Of a stretch of DNA of 38,380 bases, positions 24,361 through 32,863 are shown piece by piece. Origin of the DNA: Alphaproteobacteria bacterium (GTDB lineage: Bacteria > Pseudomonadota > Alphaproteobacteria > Acetobacterales > Acetobacteraceae); NCBI GenBank assembly GCA_016869735.1, contig VGDL01000034.1, forward strand, positions 1 through 38,380. The letters are read 5' to 3'. The notes beneath the pieces are model-generated. The model did not search any database. It was not told where the DNA came from and saw only the letters and a list, made by a program, of their open reading frames with translations. A program made the position numbers and the translations under genes. How positions within the stretch are numbered: the first letter of the stretch is position 1; each line of letters opens with the position of its first letter.

Positions 24361-25656
24361 ATGCCCGCACTCTGCCGTGATTGCTTCCATCACGCGGCGG
24401 AGGATTTCGCGCGCTGCCCGGCTTGTGGTTCCAGGCGTGTTATCGCCCATCCCGATCTGTTCCGCCTGACCGTCGCGCATATTGATTGCGATGCCTTCTA
24501 CGCCAGTGTCGAAAAGCGCGACCAGCCGGCATTGGCGACACGTCCGGTGATTGTGGGCGGCGGGACACGCGGCGTGGTGGCGGCGTGCTGCTATATCGCG
24601 CGGCTATCGGGTGTGCGGAGTGCGATGCCCATGTTCAAGGCGCGCGCCGCCTGCCCCGATGCGGTGGTGATCAAGCCTGATATCGCGAAATATGCCCGCG
24701 AAGGGGCACGCATCCGCGCCATGATGGAAGCGCTGACCCCGCTGGTGCAACCGCTTTCCATAGATGAGGCAGTGCTTGATCTGCGCGGGACCGAGGCTTT
24801 GCACAACGCGCCCCCCGCCGTGGTGCTGTCGCGCTTTACCCAGGCCGTCGAGCGTGAGGTTGGGGTCACGGTCTCGGTCGGCCTCGCGGCGAACCGGCTG
24901 ATGGCGAAATTGGCGGCAGAACGCGACAAGCCGCGCGGCTTTGCCGTGATCGGCGCGGGCGAAGCGACCGCCTGGCTCGCACCGCAATCGGTTGCGGTGT
25001 TGCCTGGCGTGGGGCCGGCCATGGCCAAGCGGCTTGCGGCGGCGGGTTTTGTGCGCCTTGGGCAATTGGCAGCGCTGGATGCCCGCGCTGCCCTGGCGCG
25101 CTTTGGCACGGATGGGCCGGCGCTGGTGGCGCGGGCGCGGGGCGAGGATGACCGCCCCGTCAACCCAACGCGGGAGACCAAAAGCATCAGCGCCGAGACC
25201 ACTTTTGATGCCGATATCGCCGCCTTGGATGCGCTAGAGGCACCGCTTTGGCGGCTGTGCGAAAAACTGGCACGCAGGCTCAAGGAAAAGGGGCTGGCGG
25301 CGGGGGGCGTGGTGCTGAAGCTGAAGGCCGCCGATTTCGCGCTGCGGACCCGGTCTCAGCGCCTTGCGGAGCCAAGCCTATTGCCGGAGGTGATTTTCGC
25401 CGCCGCACGCCCGCTATTGCAGAAGGAAGCCGATGGCACAGCGTTTCGGCTGATTGGCATTGGCGCCCAGCCCTTGGCGGCGGCGGATCAGGCGGATAGG
25501 GGCGATCTGGCAGACCCTGAGGCACCGCGCCGTGCCGCGCGCTGGAAGGCAATGGAGGCTTTGCGCGCACGCTTCGGCGAAGATGCGGTAATGGCCGGGC
25601 GTGGTTTCAAGGCAAAGCCAGCGCCAGTACCTGAAAAACCAGATGACGGCGGGTAA
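24361..25656 (+). CDS. dinB: DNA polymerase IV with N-terminal zinc ribbon
   Basis: A 431-residue Y-family translesion polymerase. The palm starts HIDCDAFYASVEKRD and has the second acidic pair in PLSIDEAVLDLRG; VGLAANRLMAKLAAERDKP and the fingers/thumb HhH LPGVGPAMAKRL follow, then the little finger (about 270-380). Residues 1-30 form an extra zinc-ribbon-like head: Cys5-x2-Cys8 and Cys19-x2-Cys22, ahead of AHPDLFRLTVAHID. I recall such heads in other alphaproteobacterial DinB proteins; their role is unknown. The C terminus (after about 400) is Pro-rich without an obvious beta-clamp motif. It follows the small membrane protein by 3 bp. Confidence 0.95.
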   Translation: MPALCRDCFHHAAEDFARCPACGSRRVIAHPDLFRLTVAHIDCDAFYASVEKRDQPALATRPVIVGGGTRGVVAACCYIARLSGVRSAMPMFKARAACPDAVVIKPDIAKYAREGARIRAMMEALTPLVQPLSIDEAVLDLRGTEALHNAPPAVVLSRFTQAVEREVGVTVSVGLAANRLMAKLAAERDKPRGFAVIGAGEATAWLAPQSVAVLPGVGPAMAKRLAAAGFVRLGQLAALDARAALARFGTDGPALVARARGEDDRPVNPTRETKSISAETTFDADIAALDALEAPLWRLCEKLARRLKEKGLAAGGVVLKLKAADFALRTRSQRLAEPSLLPEVIFAAARPLLQKEADGTAFRLIGIGAQPLAAADQADRGDLADPEAPRRAARWKAMEALRARFGEDAVMAGRGFKAKPAPVPEKPDDGG

Positions 25657-25659
25657 CCC

Positions 25660-26442
25660 TTAGCGGCTGCGCGCTGGCGCCTGCGCCACTTCCTCAAAGG
25701 CCCGCACATCATCCGGGCGGAGAGATCGCGCATTGGACAGTAGAGGGCCACCCGGCCGCGGTGTGGCGGCGGTGCGAACATAACCGTTATCCGGGCGATC
25801 ATAGATGAAGCCCTGGATCGGGTAGATACGACCCAGGTTTTCCTGATCTCGCCCCACCTGAACCCGAACCGAAGACCAGTCGTTGTTCAAGGAGACGTCA
25901 ACCACTGAAACATCGGACATGATGGACCCGCGGCGAATGCCGGGGCCGCCCCAATTCGCGTGATGGATCAGCACTTCACGCGCGCTGATGACTTCCTGCA
26001 CCACGGCAACATGGCCAGCCTGCATTTGGCTGGTGCGTGAGAAGGCCATGATCGCACCGGCTTCCGGCCTGTGACCGCGGGCATAAAGCCCGGCCGCGTT
26101 ATGCCACCAATCGCCACCATTGCCGCGGATGGCCATGCCGGTGGCCTGACGCACATAAGGCACGCAGGAAATGCCGCCCGGATTGCTCATGGCGGAGCGT
26201 TGGGCCGGGGTGCGGGACTGGCGCGGTCCCTGAACGGTCTGGCTGGCCCGGACGGGTTGTGCCCGAACATCAGAGCGTGCCTGTGCAGGCCTCGCGGCTG
26301 GCCGCCCTGGCGCCGAAGCCTGCTGCTGACGAGAAGCGTTTGGCTTATTTTGCGGATTAGAAGGGCTGGCATCAGCTTGGTAGGAGACAATAGCCAAACC
26401 AATGACCATGCAGGCAGACGAAATGAGCCTAGCTGTCTTCAT
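25660..26442 (-). CDS. Secreted CHAP-domain amidase/peptidase
   Basis: A 260-residue exported protein. A signal peptide (1-26, ending YQADA-S) leads to a disordered Gln/Pro/Arg/Ala-rich linker (27-88) and a CHAP domain (about 90-190) with Cys93 in GGISCVPYVRQATG, His144 in AGHVAVVQ and HHANWGG as the third element, the expected Cys-His catalytic set. CHAP proteins cleave peptidoglycan cross-links or peptides; a role in wall remodelling at the cell periphery is likely. A 60-70-residue basic tail follows. It is convergent with dinB (3 bp between stops). Confidence 0.88.
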   Translation of the reverse strand: MKTARLISSACMVIGLAIVSYQADASPSNPQNKPNASRQQQASAPGRPAARPAQARSDVRAQPVRASQTVQGPRQSRTPAQRSAMSNPGGISCVPYVRQATGMAIRGNGGDWWHNAAGLYARGHRPEAGAIMAFSRTSQMQAGHVAVVQEVISAREVLIHHANWGGPGIRRGSIMSDVSVVDVSLNNDWSSVRVQVGRDQENLGRIYPIQGFIYDRPDNGYVRTAATPRPGGPLLSNARSLRPDDVRAFEEVAQAPARSR

Positions 26443-26796
26443 CGTTGATCAAAGCCCCCAAGCCGTTTTAGCGCCTCACGCGCTTTTGAAGTTGGTATGC
26501 CGGGGTTTTCGCTTCGAACAAGCGGGCTGGCTGTAACTTTGTGAAATCTGGCGTGATTATCTGAAAGCAGCCGTTGCAGAATTACGATAATAGGAAGGTA
26601 TCCAGATATTTTTGGCGGAAATGGGGCGAGGTCACAGTGTGGTGTCTTTCATGTCACGGTGTGCGCGGTGCGCGCTTCACGCCTTGATTCGGAGCCGCGA
26701 CCACCCCGCCGGTCAGAATACCCCAAGCGATTGATCACGTTGGATAATCAGGCATGAATAAAGGATATTATTCTTAATTCTGTGATGTCCGAAACA
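26443..26796. other. Intergenic region, CHAP gene upstream side
   Basis: About 350 bp with lower GC than the genes, lying upstream of the CHAP gene and beyond the chemoreceptor 3' end. It should contain the CHAP promoter on the minus strand, but I could not assign a convincing pair of hexamers. No open frame with a ribosome site and no tRNA was seen. Confidence 0.5.
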
Positions 26797-26826
26797 AAAA
26801 AGCGGCGACCCCAGGGGGCCGCCGCC
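26797..26826 (-). terminator. Rho-independent terminator of the chemoreceptor gene
   Basis: Read on the minus strand: stem GCGGCG/CGCCGC (26821-26826 with 26803-26808), a C/G-rich inner loop that can pair further, then a run of six T (26802-26797). It lies 24 bp after the chemoreceptor stop codon. This is the only classical hairpin-plus-T-run terminator I found in the window. Confidence 0.85.
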
Positions 26827-26850
26827 AGGCAAAACCTGCCTTTGGCCTGA

Positions 26851-28527
26851 CTAGGCTGCTTGCAGGCGCTTGATCAATGCCTGGGTCGCTTCGCGGAGCT
26901 GCACTGCCTCATCCGCCACAGTACGGCTGGCCACGGTGATGCTGCCCATGGCCTTGCCGGCATCTTCCGCCATGCCAGACACACGGCCGATGGAACCCTC
27001 CAGCCCATCCACCGCCAGGGCGGCAGTGCGCAGGCTGGATGCGATTTCCGCCGTAGTCGCGGATTGTTCCTCGACCGCCGCGGCAATGGCGGTGTTTTCG
27101 CCATCCAACTGGCTGATGCGCGACACGATATCGCCGATGACATTCACGACACCGCCAATGATATTCTGCATGGCGCCGATTTCGGTCTGGATGCTCTCAG
27201 TCGCCTTGGCCGATTGCGCGGCCAGGTTCTTCACCTCAGACGCCACCACGGCGAAGCCCTTGCCAGCTTCCCCAGCACGCGCTGATTCGATCGTGGCGTT
27301 GAGTGCCAGCAGATTGGTCTGCGCGGCAATCGTGCCGATGAGCCCCGTCACATCATTGATGCGGACGGATGCCGCATTCAGCCCATCCACCAGGCTGCTC
27401 ACGCGACCAGCCTGTTCCGCCGCACCACGCGCGGTCTGCGCCACAGCAGTCACGCGGTTGGAGACTTCTGAAATCGCGACCGTGAGTTCCTCAGCCGCGG
27501 CGGAGACGAATTGGATGCCGTGATTGGCTTCCGTACCTTCATGCGCGGCTGAACGCGCCTGGGCCAGGGTCGCATCCGTGACGGAGGAAACCCTAGTCCC
27601 TTCCTGCACCAACATGGACGTGCTGTCGGACAAGGTGCTGACCGATTGGCCAACGGCGCGGTCCAGATCGCCCGCAATGCTTTGGATGGCGGCGCGGCGC
27701 GCCGCTTCCATTTCCGCGCCACGTGACGCTTCCGCGGCGCGCAGCTTTTCGGCTTCGATCAGGCCTTCGCGGAAGACAGTGGCGGCGCATGCCATTTCAC
27801 CCACTTCATCCTGACGCTCCGTGCCCTGGAATTCCTTGGAAAGATCGCCCTTCGACATAGTTTCCATGCCTGCGGCCAGGGTCCCAAGCGGGCCTGTCAC
27901 ACGTGCAACCACAACCCAGCCAGCGGCAATCAGCGCGGCGAGCGAGAAAAGCCCCAGCAATGCAATGATCAGCGTTGCCTGAGTGACCGAAGTCACCTCA
28001 TTCGCGACCTTGTCATTGGTTTCGGCCACGATGGTATCCATCATGCCGCCGATCGATTCTGTGAAGGGATCAATCGCCTGATAGAGACGTTCCTTGATGA
28101 GCTCTTCAAGCTGCGTACTGTTCTTCGCAGCCGCAATGCGCACCAGATCCTGGGTCACCTGTTCGGCTGGAGCACGGCGTTCACGCGCTTGGGCAAAGGC
28201 TTCCTGCACGCTTGGCGGCAATTCAGCCTGTGTCAGCGCAGTCCAGGCGCGGTTGATGTTCTTCACCGCGTCGGCAAGGCTTGTCGCACCTTCTTCCCAG
28301 GTGAAATTGCCATTGCGGATCTTGTGGGACGCATCCACCACGAAAACCGCATAGGCATCGGACAACGCCTTCAGGTCAATCAACGGTGCGACAGCATTCG
28401 CCTTGATTTCGGTGAAGCTCTGCGCGTTGTGGCGCATGGACACCCAGGCGTAGATGGCGGCACCGGCATTGACCGCGCCGATCATCGCAAGGATGGTGAG
28501 CAGAAGGGGAGCAATTCTGATACGCAT
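26851..28527 (-). CDS. Methyl-accepting chemotaxis protein
   Basis: A 558-residue transmembrane receptor. Membrane segments at about 8-28 and 184-208 enclose a helical periplasmic four-helix-bundle sensor of about 150 residues. A HAMP domain follows (about 208-262), then the cytoplasmic signalling coiled coil with the conserved tip [35 protein letters not shown]. It should signal through CheW/CheA; no che genes are in the window. The ligand is unknown. There is no C-terminal CheR-tethering pentapeptide. The ATG has AAGGAG 11 nt upstream. A clear terminator follows. Confidence 0.95.
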   Translation of the reverse strand: MRIRIAPLLLTILAMIGAVNAGAAIYAWVSMRHNAQSFTEIKANAVAPLIDLKALSDAYAVFVVDASHKIRNGNFTWEEGATSLADAVKNINRAWTALTQAELPPSVQEAFAQARERRAPAEQVTQDLVRIAAAKNSTQLEELIKERLYQAIDPFTESIGGMMDTIVAETNDKVANEVTSVTQATLIIALLGLFSLAALIAAGWVVVARVTGPLGTLAAGMETMSKGDLSKEFQGTERQDEVGEMACAATVFREGLIEAEKLRAAEASRGAEMEAARRAAIQSIAGDLDRAVGQSVSTLSDSTSMLVQEGTRVSSVTDATLAQARSAAHEGTEANHGIQFVSAAAEELTVAISEVSNRVTAVAQTARGAAEQAGRVSSLVDGLNAASVRINDVTGLIGTIAAQTNLLALNATIESARAGEAGKGFAVVASEVKNLAAQSAKATESIQTEIGAMQNIIGGVVNVIGDIVSRISQLDGENTAIAAAVEEQSATTAEIASSLRTAALAVDGLEGSIGRVSGMAEDAGKAMGSITVASRTVADEAVQLREATQALIKRLQAA

Positions 28528-28868
28528 CGTTTGGCGTACTCCTTTCTTGAGACTGCTGCATTGTGAGGGCAGCGTCCTTGCTGAAAGGTGACCAGGAGTC
28601 TTGACACCAAAAATTTTGGGCGGCTCAGTGGTGATAGATTTCTTGCTGTGGACAGTGATTTCAGGGTGGTTTTCGCTTGTTTACGCAGCAGGGGATTACC
28701 CAAATCCTAATTCACCCTTGCGATTACAAAAGCGCTGTCTGACGCCATCCTTAAAATTGGCATAAAATGCACATGTGATGAGCATATGTGATACGCGTAG
28801 TGCAAATCTGCGCTCAGACGCTTTGGCTAAACAAGTTAACGCTCAACACCTTCTGGGTTTCGACAAAA
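28528..28868. other. Intergenic region upstream of the chemoreceptor, with a direct repeat
   Basis: These 341 bp separate the PHP gene stop from the chemoreceptor start, both on the minus strand, and must hold the receptor promoter. ATGTGAT occurs twice 13 bp apart (28773-28779 and 28786-28792), each within a palindromic context (ACATGT, CATATG), which could be a protein-binding site. A near-palindrome CCAAAAATTTTGG lies at about 28608-28620. No open frame of interest was seen. Confidence 0.45.
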
Positions 28869-29777
28869 TCATTGTTGCGCGAAAAAATACGGGTTGGACC
28901 AGGCGCGCTTGCCGGCCGCATCGGCCACCACGACCCGCGCAAAGCCACCATCGCGCAGCTTTCCAAGTGGCAAGACTGCCCGCGTCTGCAAGGGCGCCAC
29001 CGCTTGCGCTGCGGATGACCCGCGCCCGAGGACGATAATGCTGGAAGCGGGGCTGCACTGCACCTCAACGCTGTCCTCACCCCACAGGATGCCCTCAATG
29101 CGCGGGCCTTGGCTTGCGTAGAAATGCCCGGCCTTGAGCGCGGCCAGCAGCGCTTCCGGTTCATTTTCGGTCGCCTTCACCATGACCCAACCGCCGAACC
29201 AATCTTCACAGGCGAAATGCGCATCATCCACGGCAATCAGGGAAAGGCGTCTGCCATCCGTCAACAGCCGATCCGCCAGAAAGGCGCCGCCGCCGCGATC
29301 GGTCCGCACCTGGCTGGTGTGATTGTAGATCTCAACGGCATGGGCCGCCGCCATGCTATGCCCGTCTGCCGCCGTCAGCCCGTACCAGCCGGGATGCGCG
29401 ATGGCGACAAAAGCGCCAGCATCAGCGCAGCGTTGCGCCAGCGCCTGACCATTTTCCCCAGGCGGTGTTGGCGCGAAGTCCAGCGGCAGGCCCACTGCCA
29501 ATATGTGCCAAATCTCCCCTAGGGAGGTCGCGGGCGCATGAACCTCAGCCCCCAGCAGCGTGGTGAAGCCAGGCGCGCGGAAGCGGCGCGTATCGGCGAT
29601 AGGGAAATTGTAGCGCGCCATGAAATGATCCGTCAGCGCCATGAAATCATAACCGCCATGGCGATAGGTCTCCACCACATCCTCCGGCGGGCGCTTGCCG
29701 TCAGACAGCGTAGAATGGGTATGGACATTGCCCTTCAGGAAACGCCCCGGCGCGGCAAAGACAGGATCTAGCTGCAT
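28869..29777 (-). CDS. PHP-domain metal-dependent phosphoesterase, CehA/McbA-like
   Basis: A 302-residue protein. The PHP metal-binding residues appear in order: GNVHTHSTLSDG (His19, His21, Asp26), ALTDH (Asp50, His51), LLGAEVHAP (Glu78, His80), VAIAHPGWYG and AVDDAHF. The last 90 residues form a beta-rich domain with SQGPRIEGILW and VVVADAAGKRAWSNPYFF, as in the CehA/McbA group, whose members hydrolyse phosphoesters or carbamates. The ATG at 29777 has GGAGG at 6 nt; in-frame sequence further upstream lacks protein character. The physiological substrate is not known. It is divergent from the ATP-grasp gene over 226 bp. Confidence 0.88.
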   Translation of the reverse strand: MQLDPVFAAPGRFLKGNVHTHSTLSDGKRPPEDVVETYRHGGYDFMALTDHFMARYNFPIADTRRFRAPGFTTLLGAEVHAPATSLGEIWHILAVGLPLDFAPTPPGENGQALAQRCADAGAFVAIAHPGWYGLTAADGHSMAAAHAVEIYNHTSQVRTDRGGGAFLADRLLTDGRRLSLIAVDDAHFACEDWFGGWVMVKATENEPEALLAALKAGHFYASQGPRIEGILWGEDSVEVQCSPASSIIVLGRGSSAAQAVAPLQTRAVLPLGKLRDGGFARVVVADAAGKRAWSNPYFFAQQ

Positions 29778-29923
29778 CAGGGGCCTCCACCACCAGTAGG
29801 TTTTCTTCCCGGCCTTCCTACCGCCTAAACGCCAATCATGAAATTGCGCCAAGGGCCTGGGGGCAGGGTATCTCTCTGACGCGCAGCATGGGGCAGGAAA
29901 TTTCGTTGAGTAACCGCCAGAGG

Positions 29924-29942
29924 AAAAGAAAATCTTTCTTTT
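29924..29942. repeat. AT-only palindrome in the PHP/ATP-grasp divergent region
   Basis: AAAAGAAA (29924-29931), loop ATC, TTTCTTTT (29935-29942): a perfect 8-bp inverted repeat in a purine/pyrimidine-asymmetric tract, followed by two further T. It lies 60 bp upstream of the ATP-grasp start and could be a regulatory site or part of its promoter region. The arms contain no GC-rich core, so a terminator is unlikely. Confidence 0.45.
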
Positions 29943-30003
29943 TTCGGGCCCTTGCGCTGGCTTCAAGATGGGCTTTTTTCTTGTGAAACTTTGGAGAAGC
30001 CGC

Positions 30004-30960
30004 ATGTCGAAGGTCTTTGTCATTCACGAAAATGACGCCTGGGTGGAACCGCTGCGCGCGGCCTTTGCCCGTATAGGCACGCCTTATGAGGAATGGTTCC
30101 TGGATGAAGGCGTGCTGGACCTGACCACGCCGCCGCCCGAGGGCGTTTTCTATAATCGCATGAGCGCTTCTTCCCATACGCGCGGCCATACCCATGCCCC
30201 GGAATATGCCGGGGCAGTGATTGAGCATTTGGAACGCCATGGGCGGCTTGTGGTGAATGGCCGGCGCGCTTTGCAGTTGGAACTGTCAAAAGTTGCGCAA
30301 TATGCCGCGCTGGCCGGCTTTGATATCCCAACCCCGCCGACCATCGCCGTGGTGGGGACGCAGCATCTTGTCGCGGCGGCGGAAAAGCTCGGCTTTCCGG
30401 TCATCCTGAAGCATAACCGTGCCGGCAAGGGCTTGGGCGTGCAATTGATTTTAAGTGCGGCGGCGTTGCGCGAAGCGGTGGCGAAAATAGCCGCCGATCC
30501 TGATCCTTTCGCCGCGCCGCGTGATGGCGTGTGGCTGGTGCAGCGCTACATCGAAGCGCCGGAGCCCTTCATCACGCGGGCTGAATTCATCAATGGCAAA
30601 TTCCTCTACGCCGTGCGCGTGGATACCTCTGAGGGGTTTGAGCTGTGCCCGGCCGATGTCTGCGCCATTGAACCTGGCGCGGTATGCCCCGCCGTGGCAC
30701 CGGGCGAGAAATTCCGCATCATTGAAGGCTTCACCCACCCCTTACTGTCGCGCATGGAAGCCGTTTTGCGCGCCAATGGCGTTGGCGTCGGCGCGATTGA
30801 ATTCATCACGGATCGCGCCGAAAATACCTTCGCCTATGATGTGAATACCAATACGAATTACAACAGCGATGCTGAAGCCCGTGCCGGGCTTTCCGGCATG
30901 GGCGCCATTGCGCAATTCCTGACAGGCTTGCTGCAGCAGCAACAGGCCAAGGCAGCCTGA
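30004..30960 (+). CDS. ATP-grasp ligase, RimK-like
   Basis: A 318-residue protein of the ATP-grasp fold. After a variable N-terminal domain with FYNRMSASSHTRGH, the ATP-grasp core shows ELSKVAQYAALAGFDIPTPPT (start of the domain), GFPVILKHNRAGKGLGVQLI (ATP-binding Lys and Gly loop), VQRYIEAPEPFITRAEFING and the metal-binding end IEFITDRAENTFAYDVNTNTNYN. Such enzymes ligate a carboxylate to an amine or thiol through an acyl-phosphate. The substrates are unknown. The ATG at 30004 follows GGAGA at 6 nt. It is monocistronic on this strand, with an inverted repeat just after its stop. Confidence 0.85.
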   Translation: MSKVFVIHENDAWVEPLRAAFARIGTPYEEWFLDEGVLDLTTPPPEGVFYNRMSASSHTRGHTHAPEYAGAVIEHLERHGRLVVNGRRALQLELSKVAQYAALAGFDIPTPPTIAVVGTQHLVAAAEKLGFPVILKHNRAGKGLGVQLILSAAALREAVAKIAADPDPFAAPRDGVWLVQRYIEAPEPFITRAEFINGKFLYAVRVDTSEGFELCPADVCAIEPGAVCPAVAPGEKFRIIEGFTHPLLSRMEAVLRANGVGVGAIEFITDRAENTFAYDVNTNTNYNSDAEARAGLSGMGAIAQFLTGLLQQQQAKAA

Positions 30961-30961
30961 G

Positions 30962-30982
30962 CTTCGGCTGTTTCAGCCGAAG
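30962..30982. terminator. Hairpin between convergent ATP-grasp and otnC genes
   Basis: CTTCGGCTG-TTT-CAGCCGAAG, a perfect 9-bp stem with a 3-nt loop, starting 2 bp after the ATP-grasp stop and running over the last codons of otnC. There is no T-run on either side, so it is an intrinsic-terminator-like hairpin of uncertain strength, possibly acting in both directions. Confidence 0.6.
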
Positions 30983-31605
30983 GTGCTAAGCAGATCATCC
31001 ACCTGTGCAGCCGTCAGGCTGCGCGCGCCGGCACCACGCAGCAGCAAGGCAAGTCGCGCGGCTTCTTCCAATTCCTCCGCCGCATGCACGGCATCTTCCA
31101 AAGTGCGGCCGGAAACTACCGGGCCGTGATTGGCGAGCAGCACGGCCTTCGCGCCCTTCGCGGCTTCATGGATGTCGCTTTCCATCGCGCCATCGCCAGG
31201 GCGGTAGTAGCGGATCACAGGCAGGTTCCGCCCAACGCGCATGACGAAATAGGGCGTGAGCGGCGGGATGGGCGCGACTTCCCCAGGTTCGGCAAGGCAG
31301 GCAATGGCGGTCGCATGCGTTGAATGCAAATGCACCACCGCCCCCGCATCGGGCCGCGCCGTCAGCACCGCGCGATGCATGAAGACTTCCTTGGATGGCT
31401 TGTCGCCCGAAACATGCGCAAAATCAGGCGCGAGCTTCGAAATGCGCGCGGGATCAAGCCGCCCCAGGCAGGAATTGGTCGGTGTCATCAAAAACCCGTC
31501 CGGCAGGCGCACGCTGATATTCCCCGCCGTCCCCACCGAATAGCCGCGCGCAAAAAGCGAGGCACCAAGGCCGGCAAGTTGCGCGCGTAGCGCCGCCTCA
31601 TCCAT
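30973..31605 (-). CDS. otnC: 3-oxo-tetronate 4-phosphate decarboxylase (class II aldolase family)
   Basis: A 210-residue class II aldolase/adducin-fold protein. Metal-site residues are visible in VHLHSTHATA and ANHGPVVSG; the catalytic acid region is GDKPSKEVFMHRAV. The substrate-binding start is RGYSVGTAGNISVRLPDG with MTPTNSCLGRLDP. Family and adjacency to OtnK point to OtnC, which decarboxylates 3-oxo-tetronate 4-phosphate to dihydroxyacetone phosphate in C4 acid sugar catabolism. The ATG overlaps the otnK stop by 8 nt. The dehydrogenase and isomerase of the pathway are not adjacent. Confidence 0.88.
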   Translation of the reverse strand: MDEAALRAQLAGLGASLFARGYSVGTAGNISVRLPDGFLMTPTNSCLGRLDPARISKLAPDFAHVSGDKPSKEVFMHRAVLTARPDAGAVVHLHSTHATAIACLAEPGEVAPIPPLTPYFVMRVGRNLPVIRYYRPGDGAMESDIHEAAKGAKAVLLANHGPVVSGRTLEDAVHAAEELEEAARLALLLRGAGARSLTAAQVDDLLSTFG

Positions 31606-31624
31606 GATCGAACGCCTTCAGGAA
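31598..31624. repeat. 27-bp repeat, copy 1, at the otnK 3' end
   Basis: Matches 33732-33758 in 23 of 27 positions, same orientation. It encodes the end of OtnK (FLKAFDHG-stop) and contains the start codon of otnC. See the second copy. Confidence 0.6.
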
Positions 31625-32857
31625 GAAATCACGCGCACCGAAATTGCCGGACTTCAAGGCAAGATGTAGCCCGCGCGGCTCGGCAAAAGTCCAGGGCACG
31701 CCCGGATCAATCTCTGGTCCGATACGCAGCGCCGTGACGCCAAGGCGCTGCACAACGGCGCCGGAGGTTTCTCCGCCCGCCACCACAAGCCGTCCGACGC
31801 CGCGCGCGACCAACCCTTCGGCAATTGCGGCCATGGCGGTTTCGATCAAGGCACCTGCAGCATCGCGCCCAAGTTTTGCCTGCAAGGCTGCAACCTTTTC
31901 CGGCGGCGCGCTCGCGGCAATCACCACCGGGCGATCCGCCGCCAATTTGCCCGCCACCCATTCCAGCGCCCGGGCCGTGAGCGCCGCCGCATCAGGTGTG
32001 GCGAGCGCATCCAATTCCAGCACCGGCACGTGATCGCGCGCGAGGCCGATTTGCCCGAGTGTCGCGCGTGAACAGGACCCCGCCACCACAGCCGCCATGC
32101 CCTGCATGGGCGGCAGGCTGGCCGCATCGCCGCGTGTTGGCAGCAGCCCAGCGCGGCGGAAATTCTCAGGCAGGCCCATCGCCACACCGGAACCGCCGGT
32201 GATCAGCGCGTGTTGCGCCGCCGCCTCACCAATCGCGAGCAAATGCTGGTCCGTCACCGCATCCACAATCGCGTAGCGCCGGCCTTGTTCGGCCAAGCGC
32301 ATCATGGCTTGCCGCGTGGCCGCCGCACCTTGTTCAACGGTGGTGAAGGGCACGAGGCCGACCGCGCCATCGGTTTGCCGGCCCAGCACGCGCACCAGAT
32401 TGGCATCCGTCATCGGCGTCAGCGGATGGTTTTCCATGCCACTTTCATTCAGCAACGCATTGCCGACGAAAAGATGGCCCAGATAAATCGTGCGCCCATT
32501 CGTCGGAAAGGCCGGACAAGCCAACGCAAAGCCTGACCCCAGGCGCTTCAGCAGCGCATCCGCGACAGGCCCGATATTACCGTGATCCGTGCTGTCAAAG
32601 GTCGAGCAATATTTCCAGAAAATCTGTTTGGCACCCGCGGCCAGCAACGCATCACAAGCGGCGAGTGATTGCGCCACGGCTTCACCAACCGGCGCGGTGC
32701 GCGATTTCAACGCAATGATCACGGCATCCGCTTCCGGCAGGGGGCCGGTCGCCACGCCAATCACCTGCACGGCAGTCATGCCGCCTTTGACAAGGGTATT
32801 CGCGAGGTCCGTCGCCCCCGTGAAATCATCCGCGATGCAGCCAAGCCAAAGGGGCAT
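31598..32857 (-). CDS. otnK: 3-oxo-tetronate kinase, four-carbon acid sugar kinase family
   Basis: A 419-residue DUF1537-type kinase. The N-terminal domain opens GCIADDFTGATDLAN and has WKYCSTFDSTDHGNIGP, CPAFPTNGRTIYLGHLFV and NESGMENHPLTPMTDAN, the substrate-binding region. The C-terminal nucleotide-binding domain has LVVAGGETSGAVVQRLG and EIDPGVPWTF. It phosphorylates the 3-oxo derivative of threonate or erythronate, and OtnC acts next. The start lies 6 nt after the methyltransferase stop, so it sits in the same transcription unit as the genes from 37757 down. Its last codons repeat those of the GT gene (see repeats). Confidence 0.92.
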   Translation of the reverse strand: MPLWLGCIADDFTGATDLANTLVKGGMTAVQVIGVATGPLPEADAVIIALKSRTAPVGEAVAQSLAACDALLAAGAKQIFWKYCSTFDSTDHGNIGPVADALLKRLGSGFALACPAFPTNGRTIYLGHLFVGNALLNESGMENHPLTPMTDANLVRVLGRQTDGAVGLVPFTTVEQGAAATRQAMMRLAEQGRRYAIVDAVTDQHLLAIGEAAAQHALITGGSGVAMGLPENFRRAGLLPTRGDAASLPPMQGMAAVVAGSCSRATLGQIGLARDHVPVLELDALATPDAAALTARALEWVAGKLAADRPVVIAASAPPEKVAALQAKLGRDAAGALIETAMAAIAEGLVARGVGRLVVAGGETSGAVVQRLGVTALRIGPEIDPGVPWTFAEPRGLHLALKSGNFGARDFFLKAFDHG

Positions 32858-32863
32858 AATCGT

